64,000 nt of DNA from Primula veris (taxonomy: Eukaryota > Streptophyta > Magnoliopsida > Ericales > Primulaceae), in the NCBI GenBank assembly GCA_963682055.1, contig OY821741.1, positions 11,877,697 to 11,941,696 on the forward strand, read 5' to 3'. A program made the translations under genes and the position numbers. Positions 34,065-46,000 of this stretch are shown piece after piece (position 1 is the first letter of the stretch; the number at the start of each line of letters is the position of its first letter). The notes below the pieces were generated by a model. That model searched no databases, was not told the DNA's origin, and saw nothing but the letters and a program-made list of their open reading frames with translations.

Positions 34065-35033
34065 ATGGAGTGCAATAAAGACGAGGCTGTCAGGGCAAAA
34101 GAGATTGCCCTCAGTAAGTTTGAAGCTAAAGATTACTTAGGTGGGAAGAGATTTGCACTGAAAGCCCAATCACTCTATCCGGGTCTTGACAGTATACAAC
34201 AGCTGATTACAACCCTAGACGTATACATATCGTCCGAAACTCGAATAAGTGGTGAGAGTGACTGGTATAGGGTACTGGATGTGAGCCCTACAGCAGATGA
34301 GCGAGTGATAAGAAAACAGTATCGGAAATTAGCTCTGGTTCTACATCCGGACAAAAACAAATCAATAGGTGCTGATGGAGCTTTTAAGCTCATCTCAGAA
34401 GCATGTAGCTTTTTGTCAGACAAGGTCAAAAGAGAAGCTTTTGACCAATTGAGGAATGCAGAACTTGTTAAGCCGCAAGGTCCTTCAGCTGCGTGGAATG
34501 GGGTGAGTAGTTCGAGTAAAAGCGGAGCAATCCCGAAACCAGCACCCCCAAAAAGAAAACCGACAACTAGAAAGGGTCGAACTTCCAAAGGTGCTACTCC
34601 TGCTGCTCAGCAAAACTACCCCATCACCGCTACCTTTTGGTCTGTATGCCACACATGTAGATTACTACACGAGTACTTTCGTGTTTATCTACACAAGAAC
34701 GTAGAGTGTCCCAATTGCAACTTACCCTATTTCGCGTATGAGTATCCACCCCCTTCAGGAATTCCTCAAATGCCCTCTCGGCCATATTATTTTCAGCAAA
34801 ATCAAGCTGGCAACTCACCCTATTTCGCCTATGAGTATCCATCCCCTTCAGGAATTCCTCATATGCCCTCTCAGCCTTATCATTTTCAGCAAAATCAAGC
34901 TGGATTTACAGCCGGGTATTCTTTCTCAATTCCTACATCGAGCAGTAGTCCACCTGGGTTACATTCTGGCGGTTTCGCTAAAGAAGTGTTCCAGAAGTAT
35001 AAGAGAGAGAACGCGCGGAATGCTGAGGAATAG
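34065..35033 (+). CDS. DnaJ (J-domain) protein, copy 3, the only intact copy
   Basis: This encodes 322 residues from MECNKDEAVRAKE. Residues 1-60 form the helical N-terminal region typical of a plant DnaJ group (EAVRAKEIALSKFEAKDYLGAKRFALKAQ-like). The J domain is about residues 65-130, with DWYRVLDV, the HPDKNKS motif and the helix IV end FDQLRNAE. A basic Pro/Lys/Ser linker follows (PKPAPPKRKP). Then comes FWSVCHTCRLLHEYF..CPNC, which resembles the CxxC..CxxC segment before the C-terminal domain in this family. Two 31-residue repeats (FAYEYP..FQQNQAG) and the end KRENARNAEE complete it. The J domain would recruit and activate Hsp70. Full-length relatives normally carry a DUF3444 domain, which is absent here. 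The ATG is supported because the upstream frame opens only by a GTG and no earlier ATG exists. It is likely expressed only if the upstream promoter works. Confidence 0.8.
   Translation: MECNKDEAVRAKEIALSKFEAKDYLGGKRFALKAQSLYPGLDSIQQLITTLDVYISSETRISGESDWYRVLDVSPTADERVIRKQYRKLALVLHPDKNKSIGADGAFKLISEACSFLSDKVKREAFDQLRNAELVKPQGPSAAWNGVSSSSKSGAIPKPAPPKRKPTTRKGRTSKGATPAAQQNYPITATFWSVCHTCRLLHEYFRVYLHKNVECPNCNLPYFAYEYPPPSGIPQMPSRPYYFQQNQAGNSPYFAYEYPSPSGIPHMPSQPYHFQQNQAGFTAGYSFSIPTSSSSPPGLHSGGFAKEVFQKYKRENARNAEE
34725..34910 (+). repeat. 93-bp in-frame tandem duplication inside DnaJ copy 3
   Basis: CCCTATTTCGC.TATGAGTA begins at 34725 and again at 34818. This gives two 31-residue repeats rich in Pro, Tyr and Gln. 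All four gene copies carry it, so it predates their duplication. Confidence 0.9.
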
Positions 35034-35227
35034 AAGGAGGCTGATTTGAAACGAAAGATTTCGACTAATCAAAGTGAAGCTGGGTCCTCGATGGATGCTA
35101 ATACTGCGAAAAAACGAAAAGTTGTCGAAGATCTAACGTTTAAAAAGGAGCCAAGTCAAGCAGCGTTGAACCAACGAAGAAGGCTAAGGTTAAGAAGGCA
35201 GCGAAGAATTCGAAGATCTAAGGTTAA
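35034..35227 (+). other. Post-stop open frame with KKRKV motif, DnaJ copy 3
   Basis: In the same frame as the gene, the sequence after TAG stays open for about 65 codons to 35231. It begins KEADLKRKIST and includes AKKRKVVED, an SV40-like nuclear-localisation motif, then an Arg-rich end. This suggests an older, longer protein. Readthrough is possible but not supported by a known readthrough context. Confidence 0.5.
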
Positions 35228-38107
35228 CTGACATTGCCAAACATAAAGAACATACGGTGGTGTTTTTTTTATCATCATCAACTGAGCCAAAATAAAAGTC
35301 TTTTAAGTATTTGAAATAGTGTTCATAAGATATCGCAACAATCGTTGAATATATTAGAATCTTCACTTCATTTAAAGACTAGATCTTTATGTGGATTTCT
35401 GAAAGTTTAATAGCCCGATAAACTGTCGGGCTAGTGGCTACTTTGTGAGAAAGAAAACTTTTGTAAATGTTAAGTCTTCTCTTTGGCCTCCAAACTTATG
35501 GTTGTATATTATTGCGCTAATTTTTTTATAAAAGTTTTATCTTTTGAAACGAACATTTGACGAGTACAATTGAGTCTGCTCACGAACTTTTCGTATAATA
35601 GATTATTATATTAATTTTTAATGTTAGAAGACGATATAATTATTTAAAATACTTACACTATTTTAAAATCGATTTTGCTAAAGAGTGTCTCGTAAGGTAT
35701 CATTTAACCGTTAAAATACATTTCTATAATCAAGTTGCGTTTAATATGAATATTCGTTGCATTTATACCATAACATTATAACATTATCATTTTTATGTGT
35801 TTGATTTACTTAAATAAGGAAATACTATTAATGTATTACTATAATACAGGAAAAAAAATTAAACAAATTCCCTAACCAATGCATGGGAGGCACTTATTAG
35901 CTTTTCCGTTATAAAATAGTAAGTCATTTACATCTAAATAATGTTAACCAAACCATTTGGTTTGCATAATCTTACTTGTTTAACTTGATGGGAAAATACT
36001 TTTAGTTGTTTTTAAATATTTTTTTTTTATTATATAAATAATTTCTTAAATCTTATAATCAACTTTTAATGAACCTAACAGACACGCGTTCATGATTGAC
36101 TCATTTAGTCATTTACCAAACAATCTTTATATATATGTGAGAAATCTTTTCCGGCTCGTGAATATATAATTCTATTGAGGCTAGTTCACTTCTTATAAGA
36201 ATAGATTTTTTTTGGGTAAGTTTAAAAGAATAGAATTATTCATGAGCCGGAAAAGACTTTTCGCTAACAGTTTGATTGGCTATCAACCGCATCTCCTATA
36301 TTACAACTATACTTTATTTATACAGATCTTCAAAAAAATAAAAATACTTCATTTATACATGGAAGAGATCAAAACAAAATTAAAAAAACTCGTTAGTTAT
36401 TAAAATAATTTTGTTACATTATATTACAATCATGGCTACCACGTGAAATTATTGATATGCCTTGTGTAGTCTAAAGTAGTTCTGAAAGGAAAAATAAAAT
36501 ATATCGTGAATGAGAAATGAGGTTATACATAAGTTTGAAAATTCAATTTAATTGGGGGAACAAAAATTCCCAATATCATAATTTTTTATTATCAAATAAA
36601 TTATGTTGCAATCTACATGCAAATCAGTTAGGAAGGTTAACGTAAATGACAAAAATGAGAGTTAATAATTTGTAACTGACATTTCCAAACATAAAGAACA
36701 TAAGTTGTTGTTTTTTTGTCAACATCTATTGAGACAAAATAAAAGTCTTAAGTCTTTGAAATAGTTTTCATAAGAGATCGCAACAATTGTTGACTATATT
36801 AGAATCTGTACTTCATTTAAAGACTAGATCTTTATTTGATTTCTGAAAGTTTAATAGCCCGATAAACTGTTTGGCTAGTGGCTACTTTGTGAGAAATTAA
36901 ACTTTTGTAAATGTTAAGTTTTCTCTTTGGCCTCCAAACTTATGGTTGTATATTATTGCGCTAATTTTTTTATAAAAGTTTTATCTTTTGAAACGATCAT
37001 TTGATGAGTACGATTGAGTATGCTCACGAACTTTTCATATAATAGATTATTATATTAATTTTTAATGTTAGAAGACGATATAATTATTTAAAATACTTAC
37101 ACTATTTTGAAATCGATTTTGCTAACGAGTGTCTCGTAAGGTATCATTTAACCGTTAAATACATTTCTATAATCAAGTTGCGTTTAATATGAATATTCAT
37201 TGAATTTATAACATAACATTATAACATAATCACTTTTATGTATTTGATTTATTTAAATAAGAAAATACTATTAATGTATTACTATAATACAAAAAAAAAA
37301 TTAAACAAATTCCATACATTACTAACCAATGCATTGGGGGCACTTGTTAGATTTTCCGTTATAAAATATAGTTAAACCGTTTACATCTAAATAATGTTAA
37401 GCAAACCATTTGGTTTGCATAACCTTGGTTGTTTAACTTGATGGGAAAATAATTTTAGTTGTTTTTATATATATTTTTTATTATATAAATAATTTCTTAA
37501 ATCTTATAATCAACTTTTAATGAACCTAATAGACACGCGTTCATGATTGACTCATTTAGTCATTTACCAAACAATCTTTATATATATTTGAGAACTATAT
37601 AATTCTATTGACGCTAGTTCATTTCTTATAAGAATAGAATTTTTTTGGGTAAGTTTAAAAGAACAGAATTATTCATGATCCGGAAAAGACTTTTCGCTAA
37701 CAGGTCGATTGGCTATCAACCACATCTCCTATATTGCAATTATACTTTATTTATACAAATCTTCAACAACAAAAATATACTTCATTTATACATGACAGAG
37801 ATCAAAACAAAATTAAAGAAACTCGTTAGTTATTAAAATAAGTTTGTTACATTATATTACAATCATGACTGCCAGTAAAATTATTGATATGGCTTGTGTA
37901 GTCTAAAGTAGTTCTGAAAGGAAAAATAAAATATATCGTAGATTAGAAATAAGGTTATACATAAGTTTGAAAGTTCAATTTAAATGGGGGAACAAATATT
38001 CCCAATATCATAATTTTTTATTATCAAATAAATTATGTTGCAATCTGCATGCAAATCAATTAGAAAGGTTAACGTAAATGACAAAGGTGAGAGTTAACAC
38101 TTTGTAA
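35228..38107. repeat. Tandem pair of B units (B1, B2), second pair
   Basis: Units 35228-36675 and 36676-38107 (period 1448, then 1432 to the next boundary) are near-identical to the first pair. B1 has the full hairpin at about 36146-36255. B2 lacks its left arm, exactly as in the first pair. No gene. Confidence 0.85.
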
Positions 38108-39344
38108 CTGACATTGCCAAGCATAAGGAACATAAGTTGGTTTTTTTTTTTTTGCCATCATCATTGAGCCAAAATAAAAGTCTTAAATAAGTTTTATGAG
38201 TCACTATTTTATTGAATTTGTTCAACTAAGCATCACTAAATCCAAGTCCAAAAGTCTCAACTTTATAGTATCCAAAAAAAGAAAAATGGTCCGTTACGAA
38301 ATAATGAACTTAATTGTCATAATAAAATTGATCAGACGCATTGTTTTAAACATATTTTATTTAACATATTTACTTTGATTATTTGCATCCATTAATACTT
38401 TGCGAATTATGTAATGATATTTACGATATGTGTATTTAATAAATGGATAGTGTATAGTGACATACCAACAGTCAATTTATTTTCACTATATGGATTTAAA
38501 GACTATTTGTAATATTTATGTACATTGACCAAATACAACGTTTTTTTAAGAAGTGCCTTAAACAAGACTGGTATAAATGCCTGGATGTTTTAAGACTACT
38601 TATACTAATGTTGTACATAATTACCAAAATTTTAAAAAAATTAAGGAAGTACAATAAATATATATGAAAGCAATATATTCTGGAAACATGTACGAATAGT
38701 TGGAAGTTCGTTTTAGATGGACATGTTAATATGTTTGCCCATATACTCAAATGACAATGACAAAACTATTTTAAAAATTATATTGATCGATAACTCCGGT
38801 GAGTCCGGTCTAGGTAACAATGAGTTAATTGAATCATGGAGTAGTACTAAGGTCTTATAAACCCAAACTATAAAAAAATTAATATAAAAAAAATTACCAT
38901 TTTACCTTTATAAGTTATGAGGGAGAAAAGCAGTGAACAGTTTGTTGGTCTCTGTTACAACAATTAGTTTTCTTGGTATTAAGATAATCATAGCTATTAA
39001 AGTAGTCGATAAATAAAATTGAAAAGTGAGACTACATTTATGTGCTTTGTTGGTAGTAGAGTTTTTTTAATTAATTTTTCCATATATCACTTCAAAATGA
39101 CATGTTTTATTCGTAGCGCCAACGTTAATTCACGTTCGAACAGAAGTAAAACACTATGATGTCTCATAATCTTATTGATTAAAGGCAATCGTTGCATCCA
39201 AAACTTGTACAACCAGATAAGTTAAGTAATTTAATTATGAGGATATTGTTACTTCGAACTTATTATTTCATATTAGAATCGATGCACATAACACACAGGT
39301 TCAAAAAACGTGCTTTAATCATGTTTTCAACAATAACTTTCCAT
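38108..39344. other. B tail, second full copy
   Basis: Near-identical to 28444-29680. Non-coding. Confidence 0.65.
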
Positions 39345-40440
39345 CCTGAAAACGTATAATTAATGCTAATTATACGAATTATACGAGTTAATTACAATCG
39401 ATTTTTTACCTAAACGATTTAAAACATTGTAAATATCTTCATTAAGCATGACAAATCCGACCAGTCACTCAAGAGTTAAGAATTTAACTGTATGAATTCA
39501 TCGTACGTTTACGGATTCAATTACAATATATCTTTTATCCAAACGAATTTATAACATTGTAAATATCTTCATTAAACACTACGGACCCGACCCTATCATC
39601 ATTCACTCAAGAGTTAAAATTTTAAATGTACGGATTAATCGTAAACGTACGAATTCAATTACAATCGATCTTTTACCTAAACGAATTTAGAACATTGTAA
39701 ATATCTTCATTAAACACTACGGGCCCGACCCCGTCATCATAGTTACTCAAATGTTAAAATTTAAATTGTACGGATTAACGCTAGACTCATATATTCAATT
39801 ACAATCAATCTTTTACCCAAACAAATTTAAAGCATTGTAAATATCTTCATCAAGCACGACGGGGCAACCCAGTCACCAAAATCACTTAACAGTCAGAAAT
39901 TTAACAGTACGGATTAATGTTAACCGTAAGTATTTTTTTATCTTCTTTAAACGTACATATTCAATTACAGACTTAAACGAATCTAGAGCATTGCAAATAC
40001 TTTCATTCACCACGACGGGCCCGATTCCCGTCATCATAGTTACTCAATATTTAAAAAATTAACTCCACAGATTAATGCAAACGTACAAATTCAATTACAG
40101 TCGATCTTTTACCAAAACGAATATAGAGCATTGTAAATATCTTCATTAACCGCGACGGGTCTGCCCCGTCATCATAGTCACTCAAGAGTTACAAATTCAA
40201 ACGGATTCATCGTAAACGTACATATTTAATCACATACGATATTTTACCTAAACAAGTTCAAAACATTATATAGTAATTCATTAAACACGACGGGTCCGTA
40301 CCGTCGTCATAATTACTGGATAGTCAAAAATTTAACCGTAGTGATTAATGTTGAATGTACTTATTCAATTACAACCGATTTTTTACCAAACCAAATATAG
40401 AAAATGACAAATATCTTCCTTAACCACGATGATTTACTCA
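39345..40440. repeat. Array of about 137-bp tandem repeats, second copy
   Basis: Same unit order as at 29681-30790, with scattered substitutions, for example in the G/C cores. The penultimate unit differs in the stretch after CGTCGTCATAATTACTG. Confidence 0.85.
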
Positions 40441-40579
40441 AAAGAGAAAAAGCAAACTTAACTTAACCAAAGGTGTATCTGTTGGGTTAAAAAAACATGG
40501 TTTAAATACAGCTTTGTGTCTCAAATATATTTTTAAGACTAAATATAATACTCACAAGAGAGAAGAAATAGAGCGCCAA

Positions 40580-40663
40580 ATATATATATATAATATATAT
40601 ATATAAATATAAATATTTTTTATCAGTGGCTTCTCTCACTAGACCAATCCTCTTCTAGCATTG
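40580..40663 (+). promoter_or_regulatory. Putative DnaJ copy 4 promoter and first exon
   Basis: A longer AT-dinucleotide run than at copy 3 (ATATATATATATAATATAT..) precedes the same CAGTGGCTTCTCTCACTAG leader and GCATTG/GTAATT donor (GT at 40664). Confidence 0.4.
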
Positions 40664-42815
40664 GTAATTTCTATGAACTTTTATCATTTTTCTCATTTTC
40701 TTTTTAATCTTCTATTAAACCCATTTGAATTTTATTGCTCTTTTATCTGAATTTTAAGTTGATTGATAAATTTTGCATGTTAGATCAGTTTTTTTTAATA
40801 TTTTGGAGTAATGGGTTTATACTTTATAGTTTTTTCAGTTGTGGGTATACAGAATTATATGTAGAATGTTAGATAAAAGATACAATCTTTTATCTGGGTT
40901 TTACGTTGATTGATAAATTTTGCATGTTAGATCAGTTTTTTTTTAATATTTTGGAGTAATGGGTTTATACTTTATAGTTTTTTCAGTTGTGGGTATACAG
41001 AATTATATATAGAATGTTAGATAAAAGATACAATTTTTTATCTGGGTTTTACGTTGATTGATAAATTTTGCATGTTAGATCAGTTTTTTTTTTAATATTT
41101 TGGAGTAATGGGTTTATATTTTATAGTTATATCAGTTGATAAAAAATTTACTATGATATGTATCTATATAGTATTTATGTTGATACAGAATTATATATAG
41201 AATGTTAGATAAAAGATAAAACACATGATTAGATATGTTTTAAATGCCATTTGGTATAGATAAAAGGGTTTTTGGTTAAAGGTCATGTTTTTCTTATGTG
41301 GGTTCTTATGTCATCTAAAATTTGCTTTTTTGAGTGAGTTTTAACATAATTTGGTGTTATAATGGCTTTATTCGATAAGATTCCGTAGTTTTCGCGCATG
41401 TGTGCGAGTTAGTTATTTTTCGGGTTTTTTTTTCCTGTTGCATGTCGGATTGTTCTTTCAATGCTGTTGGTAAATTCAAATAGATAGAATCCAAAGATAG
41501 ATTGATATAAATGGATAAAATAATTTGTTTTGGCTTGAACCTTTTCCCATTATTGCATAATTTTCGCTTCATTTGAACATAATTATAGGCTTACGGCTAG
41601 GTTTAATGAAATCTCAACTTGATTTCGGGTATAATTTATTATTTATGTATCCCAGTTGTTCATGAAAAAGTTTCTGTAGATATTTTTTTGGATTTTGAAT
41701 TGATGAAGTCTATTAGCCTATATGTGTGTATCCTTCTAAATTAGATATGATTTGTCGAAAACTTGTCTGCTAAATTATGAAAAAAATCCCTGGTATTGTA
41801 AAACGACAAATGTGATATAACGGGTTTGTTTATTTTGATTAGTGGCGGTGCCGTAAAACGACGAATTGTGTAATCATTTACATCATTTGAATGGGTTGCA
41901 ACCAAGTTCCCAGGGATTTCAACATTACTTTTGTCGGTTACTAGTTAATTGTCTGTCTCGGATAAATATGGAAATCAGCCAAAGATTTTATATTTTTTTC
42001 TGTTTGAATTCTATTGGCTCGTGTTTGTGTCTTTCTAAACTAGGTTTGATTGTGTCGGAAATTTATCTGCTTTAGTATGAGAGAGTCCGAGTATCGGAAA
42101 ACAACAATTCTGCTGTTATGTTTTTTTTTTAATTTTGCTTGATTGATTGTCTTCACACTTTCTAAGAATAATTACGAGTAAGTTTGGGATTGATCTCGGT
42201 CCACTATTTTTTAGAGTGGCAACCCTTAAGAACCCTAAGAAATAAATGGGGAATTTTTATGGAGCCCACCCTCAAATTAAATAGAAGTAGAACACTGAAA
42301 TATTATTGATACTGATTCTGTGCCCTTTATGGACCGGGTTCATACTAAATTTGTCTTATGATGACTTTAAGTTTCACATCACTCGAACATTGTTAGAACC
42401 AAGTTTGGAGAGAATCTTGCATTACTTTTGCGTGTCACTAGTTTACTGTCTCTCTGTGATAAACTTGAAATGTCTGGGCATTTTATTTTATTTTTGTCTT
42501 TTTTAGTTTCTGAATTCGATTTGCTCATGCGTGTGCATCATTCTAAATAGGATTGATTTTGCGTGAGAAACTTATTTGCTAAAATTAGAGAACTCCTGTA
42601 TGTAACCAACAAATTTTCTGTTGTGGTTATTTGTTAGTGGCATCACGCAAAAACACAAACAAAAACAAAATAGTTTTGTATCACGCGAAAGAATTTTTGT
42701 TTGAGGATTCAATTTTTCCTTTTGTGTGTTACAGTTAAGGCTTCATTGTTATGTCATTGGTACACTTAGAAAAGGCATACATCAGAGGTTGGTTGATGAA
42801 AAGGGATGAATTTTG
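40664..42815 (+). other. DnaJ copy 4 5' intron, part before Copia 2
   Basis: Homologous to 30990-33003. The 147-bp direct repeat occurs three times here (from 40741, 40888 and 41036) against two in copy 3. The TTCTAAACTAGG-type modules are preserved. Non-coding. Confidence 0.6.
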
Positions 42816-43012
42816 TGTTGAATAAACATTAAATGTTATTTTTTAATGGGTTCTTAAATTTAGAAGTTAGTGAAAAAATAAAAAGGTCAAGAGTCTTTGT
42901 AGATGAAAGGCCAAGGGGTGAGAGTAATTAGTGCCTTGTGTCTATATAAAGGCCTTGTTAATTTCATAAAAACAGTGGCAAATAAACGAGTCGAAAAGAC
43001 TAAGAGTTATCA
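42816..43012 (+). repeat. Copia 2 5' LTR
   Basis: 197 bp, TG..CA ends, with CTATATAAAGG as TATA-like box near 42940. Confidence 0.95.
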
Positions 43013-43029
43013 AATTGGTACCAGAGCCA

Positions 43030-46000
43030 ATGGTAAATATGACGGGTCAAATGCCGCTACCACGACTAACGAAGGCGAACTATGAGAACTGGAGCATTCA
43101 AATGAAAGCTCTTCTCGGATCTCAAGATGCGTGGGAGGTGGTTGAAGAAGGTCTTGAAGAACTAACAAATACCACGGGATATACGGCGGCTCAAAACAAG
43201 GCGTTGAAAGAGGCGCAATCAGAGGATAAGGCAGCACTATACATGTTGTTCCGAGCCGTTGACGAGTCGGGCTTTGAGAAGATTGCCGGTGCAACTACTT
43301 CAAAAAAAGCGTGGGACATTTTAGAAAAAAGTGTTCAAAGGAGCCGACCGAGTCAAGCAAGTGTGTCTCCAAACTTTTCGTGGCGAGTTGGAGAGCATGA
43401 AGATGAAGGAGTCGGAAAGTGTCTCTGACTACATCACTCGTGTACAAGTCGTGGTGAACCAACTCATTCGTAATGGCGAAGCGTTAACTGATGCGCGAGT
43501 TGTGGAGAAGATTTTGAGATCATTAACCGACAATTTTGAGAATATTGTATGCGCGATAGAAGAGTCAAAGGACCTTGCGACGCTCACAGTCGATGAGCTT
43601 GCCGGTTCTCTCGAGGCACACGAACAACGTAAGAAGAAAAAGGAGGAGACACTCGAGCAAGCACTTCAAACCAAGGCGTCAATTAAAGACAAAAATGTAC
43701 TCTATTCTCAAACTTTTCGAGGTAGAGGTCGTGGCCGTGGAAGTCGTGGAAATGGTCGCGGTGGTGAAGGCAGTAGTCATGAAGGGTACTATAAGGAGAA
43801 GGGACAGTCAAGCCAACCAAATTGGCATGGAAGAGGACGCGGTCAAGGAAGAGGCGGCCGGTCAAACTATTCCAACATCGAGTGCTACAAGTGTTACAAG
43901 TATGGTCACTACGTGAAGGATTGCAACTCCGACAAATGTTATAATTGTAGTAAAATGGGGCATTTTGCAAAAGATTGTCGAGCCGATAAAAAGGTGGAAG
44001 AAACAACCAACCTAGCCTTGGAAGACGAGGTGAATGAAGGCTTTCTCTTGATGGCTCAAAATGAAGTCAACATCAACAATGACACTCTGTGGTACCTCGA
44101 CTCAGGGGCAAGCAACCATATGTGCGGTCATGAGTACCTATTCAAAAAGATGCAAAAGATTGAAGATGGTCATGTGTCGTTTGGAGATGCATCAAAGGTA
44201 GAGATCAAAGGCCGAGGTACGGTTTGTTACTTACAAAAGGATGGCTTAATAGGGTCAATCCAAGATGTTTATTACGTACTAGACCTCAAGACCAATATTC
44301 TAAGTTTGGGGCAACTCACGGAGAAAGGTTACTCGATACTTTTAAAAGACCGGGTACTACACTTGAAGGACAAACAAGGGCGTCTGGTTGCTCGAGTCGA
44401 GATGGGAAGAAATCGGATGTACAAACTGAATTTGAGAAGCGTGCAAGAAAAATATTTGCGAGTCGACGTAGAAGACAATGCGTCGCTGTGGCATCTCCGC
44501 TTTGGTCACCTACATCATGGTGGTCTAAAAAAGTTAGTAAAGAAGAACATGGAGCACGGGCTGTCGGACATGGACTATGAGGGAAAATTTTGTGAAGAAT
44601 GTGTGCTTGGCAAGCAAGGTAGAACCTCGTTTCAAAAGAAGGCAGAATATCGAGCTAAACATACTCTCGAGTTGATTCATACCGACATCTGTGGACCAAT
44701 CACCCCCGAATCTGTCAGCGGTAAAAGGTACTTCATCTCCTTCATCGATGATTTCTCACGAAAGACTTGGGTTTATTTTTTGAAAGAAAAATCCGAGGCA
44801 TTCGAGGTGTTCAAAAGGTTCAAAGTGATGGTGGAGAAGGCAATTGGCAGACACATCAAAGCCATACGGTCTGATAGAGGTGGCGAGTATACTTCGACGA
44901 CTTTCATGGAGTATTGTGAGAGCAAGGCATAAGGCGATTTCTAACCGCACCATACTCTCCTCAACAAAATGGTGTGGCCGAGAGGAAGAACCGGACTATT
45001 CTCGACATGGTTCGATCAATGCTCAAGAGCAAGAAGATGCCGAAGGAATTCTGGGCAGAAGCCGTGCAATGTGCCATCTATGTACAAAATCGATGTCCAC
45101 ATGTGAAGTTAGATGATCAAACACCACAAGAGGCATGGAGAGGACAAAAGCCGACAGTTTCTCATCTCAAAGTGTTCGGTAGTGTGGCTTATGCACACGT
45201 ACCGGATCAACGAAGAACGAAGCTCGAAGACAAAATCAAAAGGTATATTTTTATTGGGTATGATGAGAAGACACAAGGGTACAAGCTACTCGACCCGATA
45301 AGCAAGAAGGTGATGGTGAGTCGTGATGTGCGAGTAAACGAAGCAAGCGAGTGGGACTGGAACAATTCGACAGCGGTTATCATCGAAGTTGGAGAATCAT
45401 CCGTCGTTGCACCAACAAGCATACCAACAAACTCTGAAACTACCGATAATGAAGATGAACCACGACAACCCAAAATGCGAAGTTTGCAAGATTTGTATGA
45501 TTCGACAAATGAGGTACATGTTGTATGTCTTTTGGAAGATGCTGAAAACATCAGCTTTGAAGAGGCGTTGCGAGACAAGAAGTGGCAAACTCCCATGAAC
45601 GAAGAGATTAAGGCGATTGACCGCAACAACACATGGGAGCTAGCAGAATTGCCGAAAGGAAGTCAGTCTATTGGTGTGAAGTGGGTATTCAAGAAAAAGA
45701 TGAATGCTCAAGGCGAGATAGAACGGTACAAGGCGCGACTTGTTGTGAAGGGATACAAGCAAAAGGTAGGAATCGACTATGATGAGGTATTTGCTCCTGT
45801 TGCAAGAATAGTGACAATCCGATTACTCATTTCACAAGCTGCTCAATTCAAATGGCCGATATTTCAAATGGATGTCAAGTCGGCATTCTTGAATGGTGTG
45901 CTCGAAGAAGATGTTTATATTGAACAACCACCTGGGTATATGAAAGTCGGAGAAGAGAAGAAGGTGTTAAAATTGAAGAAGGCGCTTTATGGGTTGAAGC

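Noticed and set aside
35031..35036. Known stop-codon readthrough signal at the DnaJ TAG
   Set aside because: The following bases are AAG GAG, not the CAA-TTA-type context known for strong readthrough. Kept only as an open question.
43325..43331. Programmed -1 frameshift at the A run in Copia 2 gag (A AAA AAG-like)
   Set aside because: The needed shift is +1, not -1, and it falls inside the Gag domain, not at a gag/pol border. A one-base insertion explains it better.
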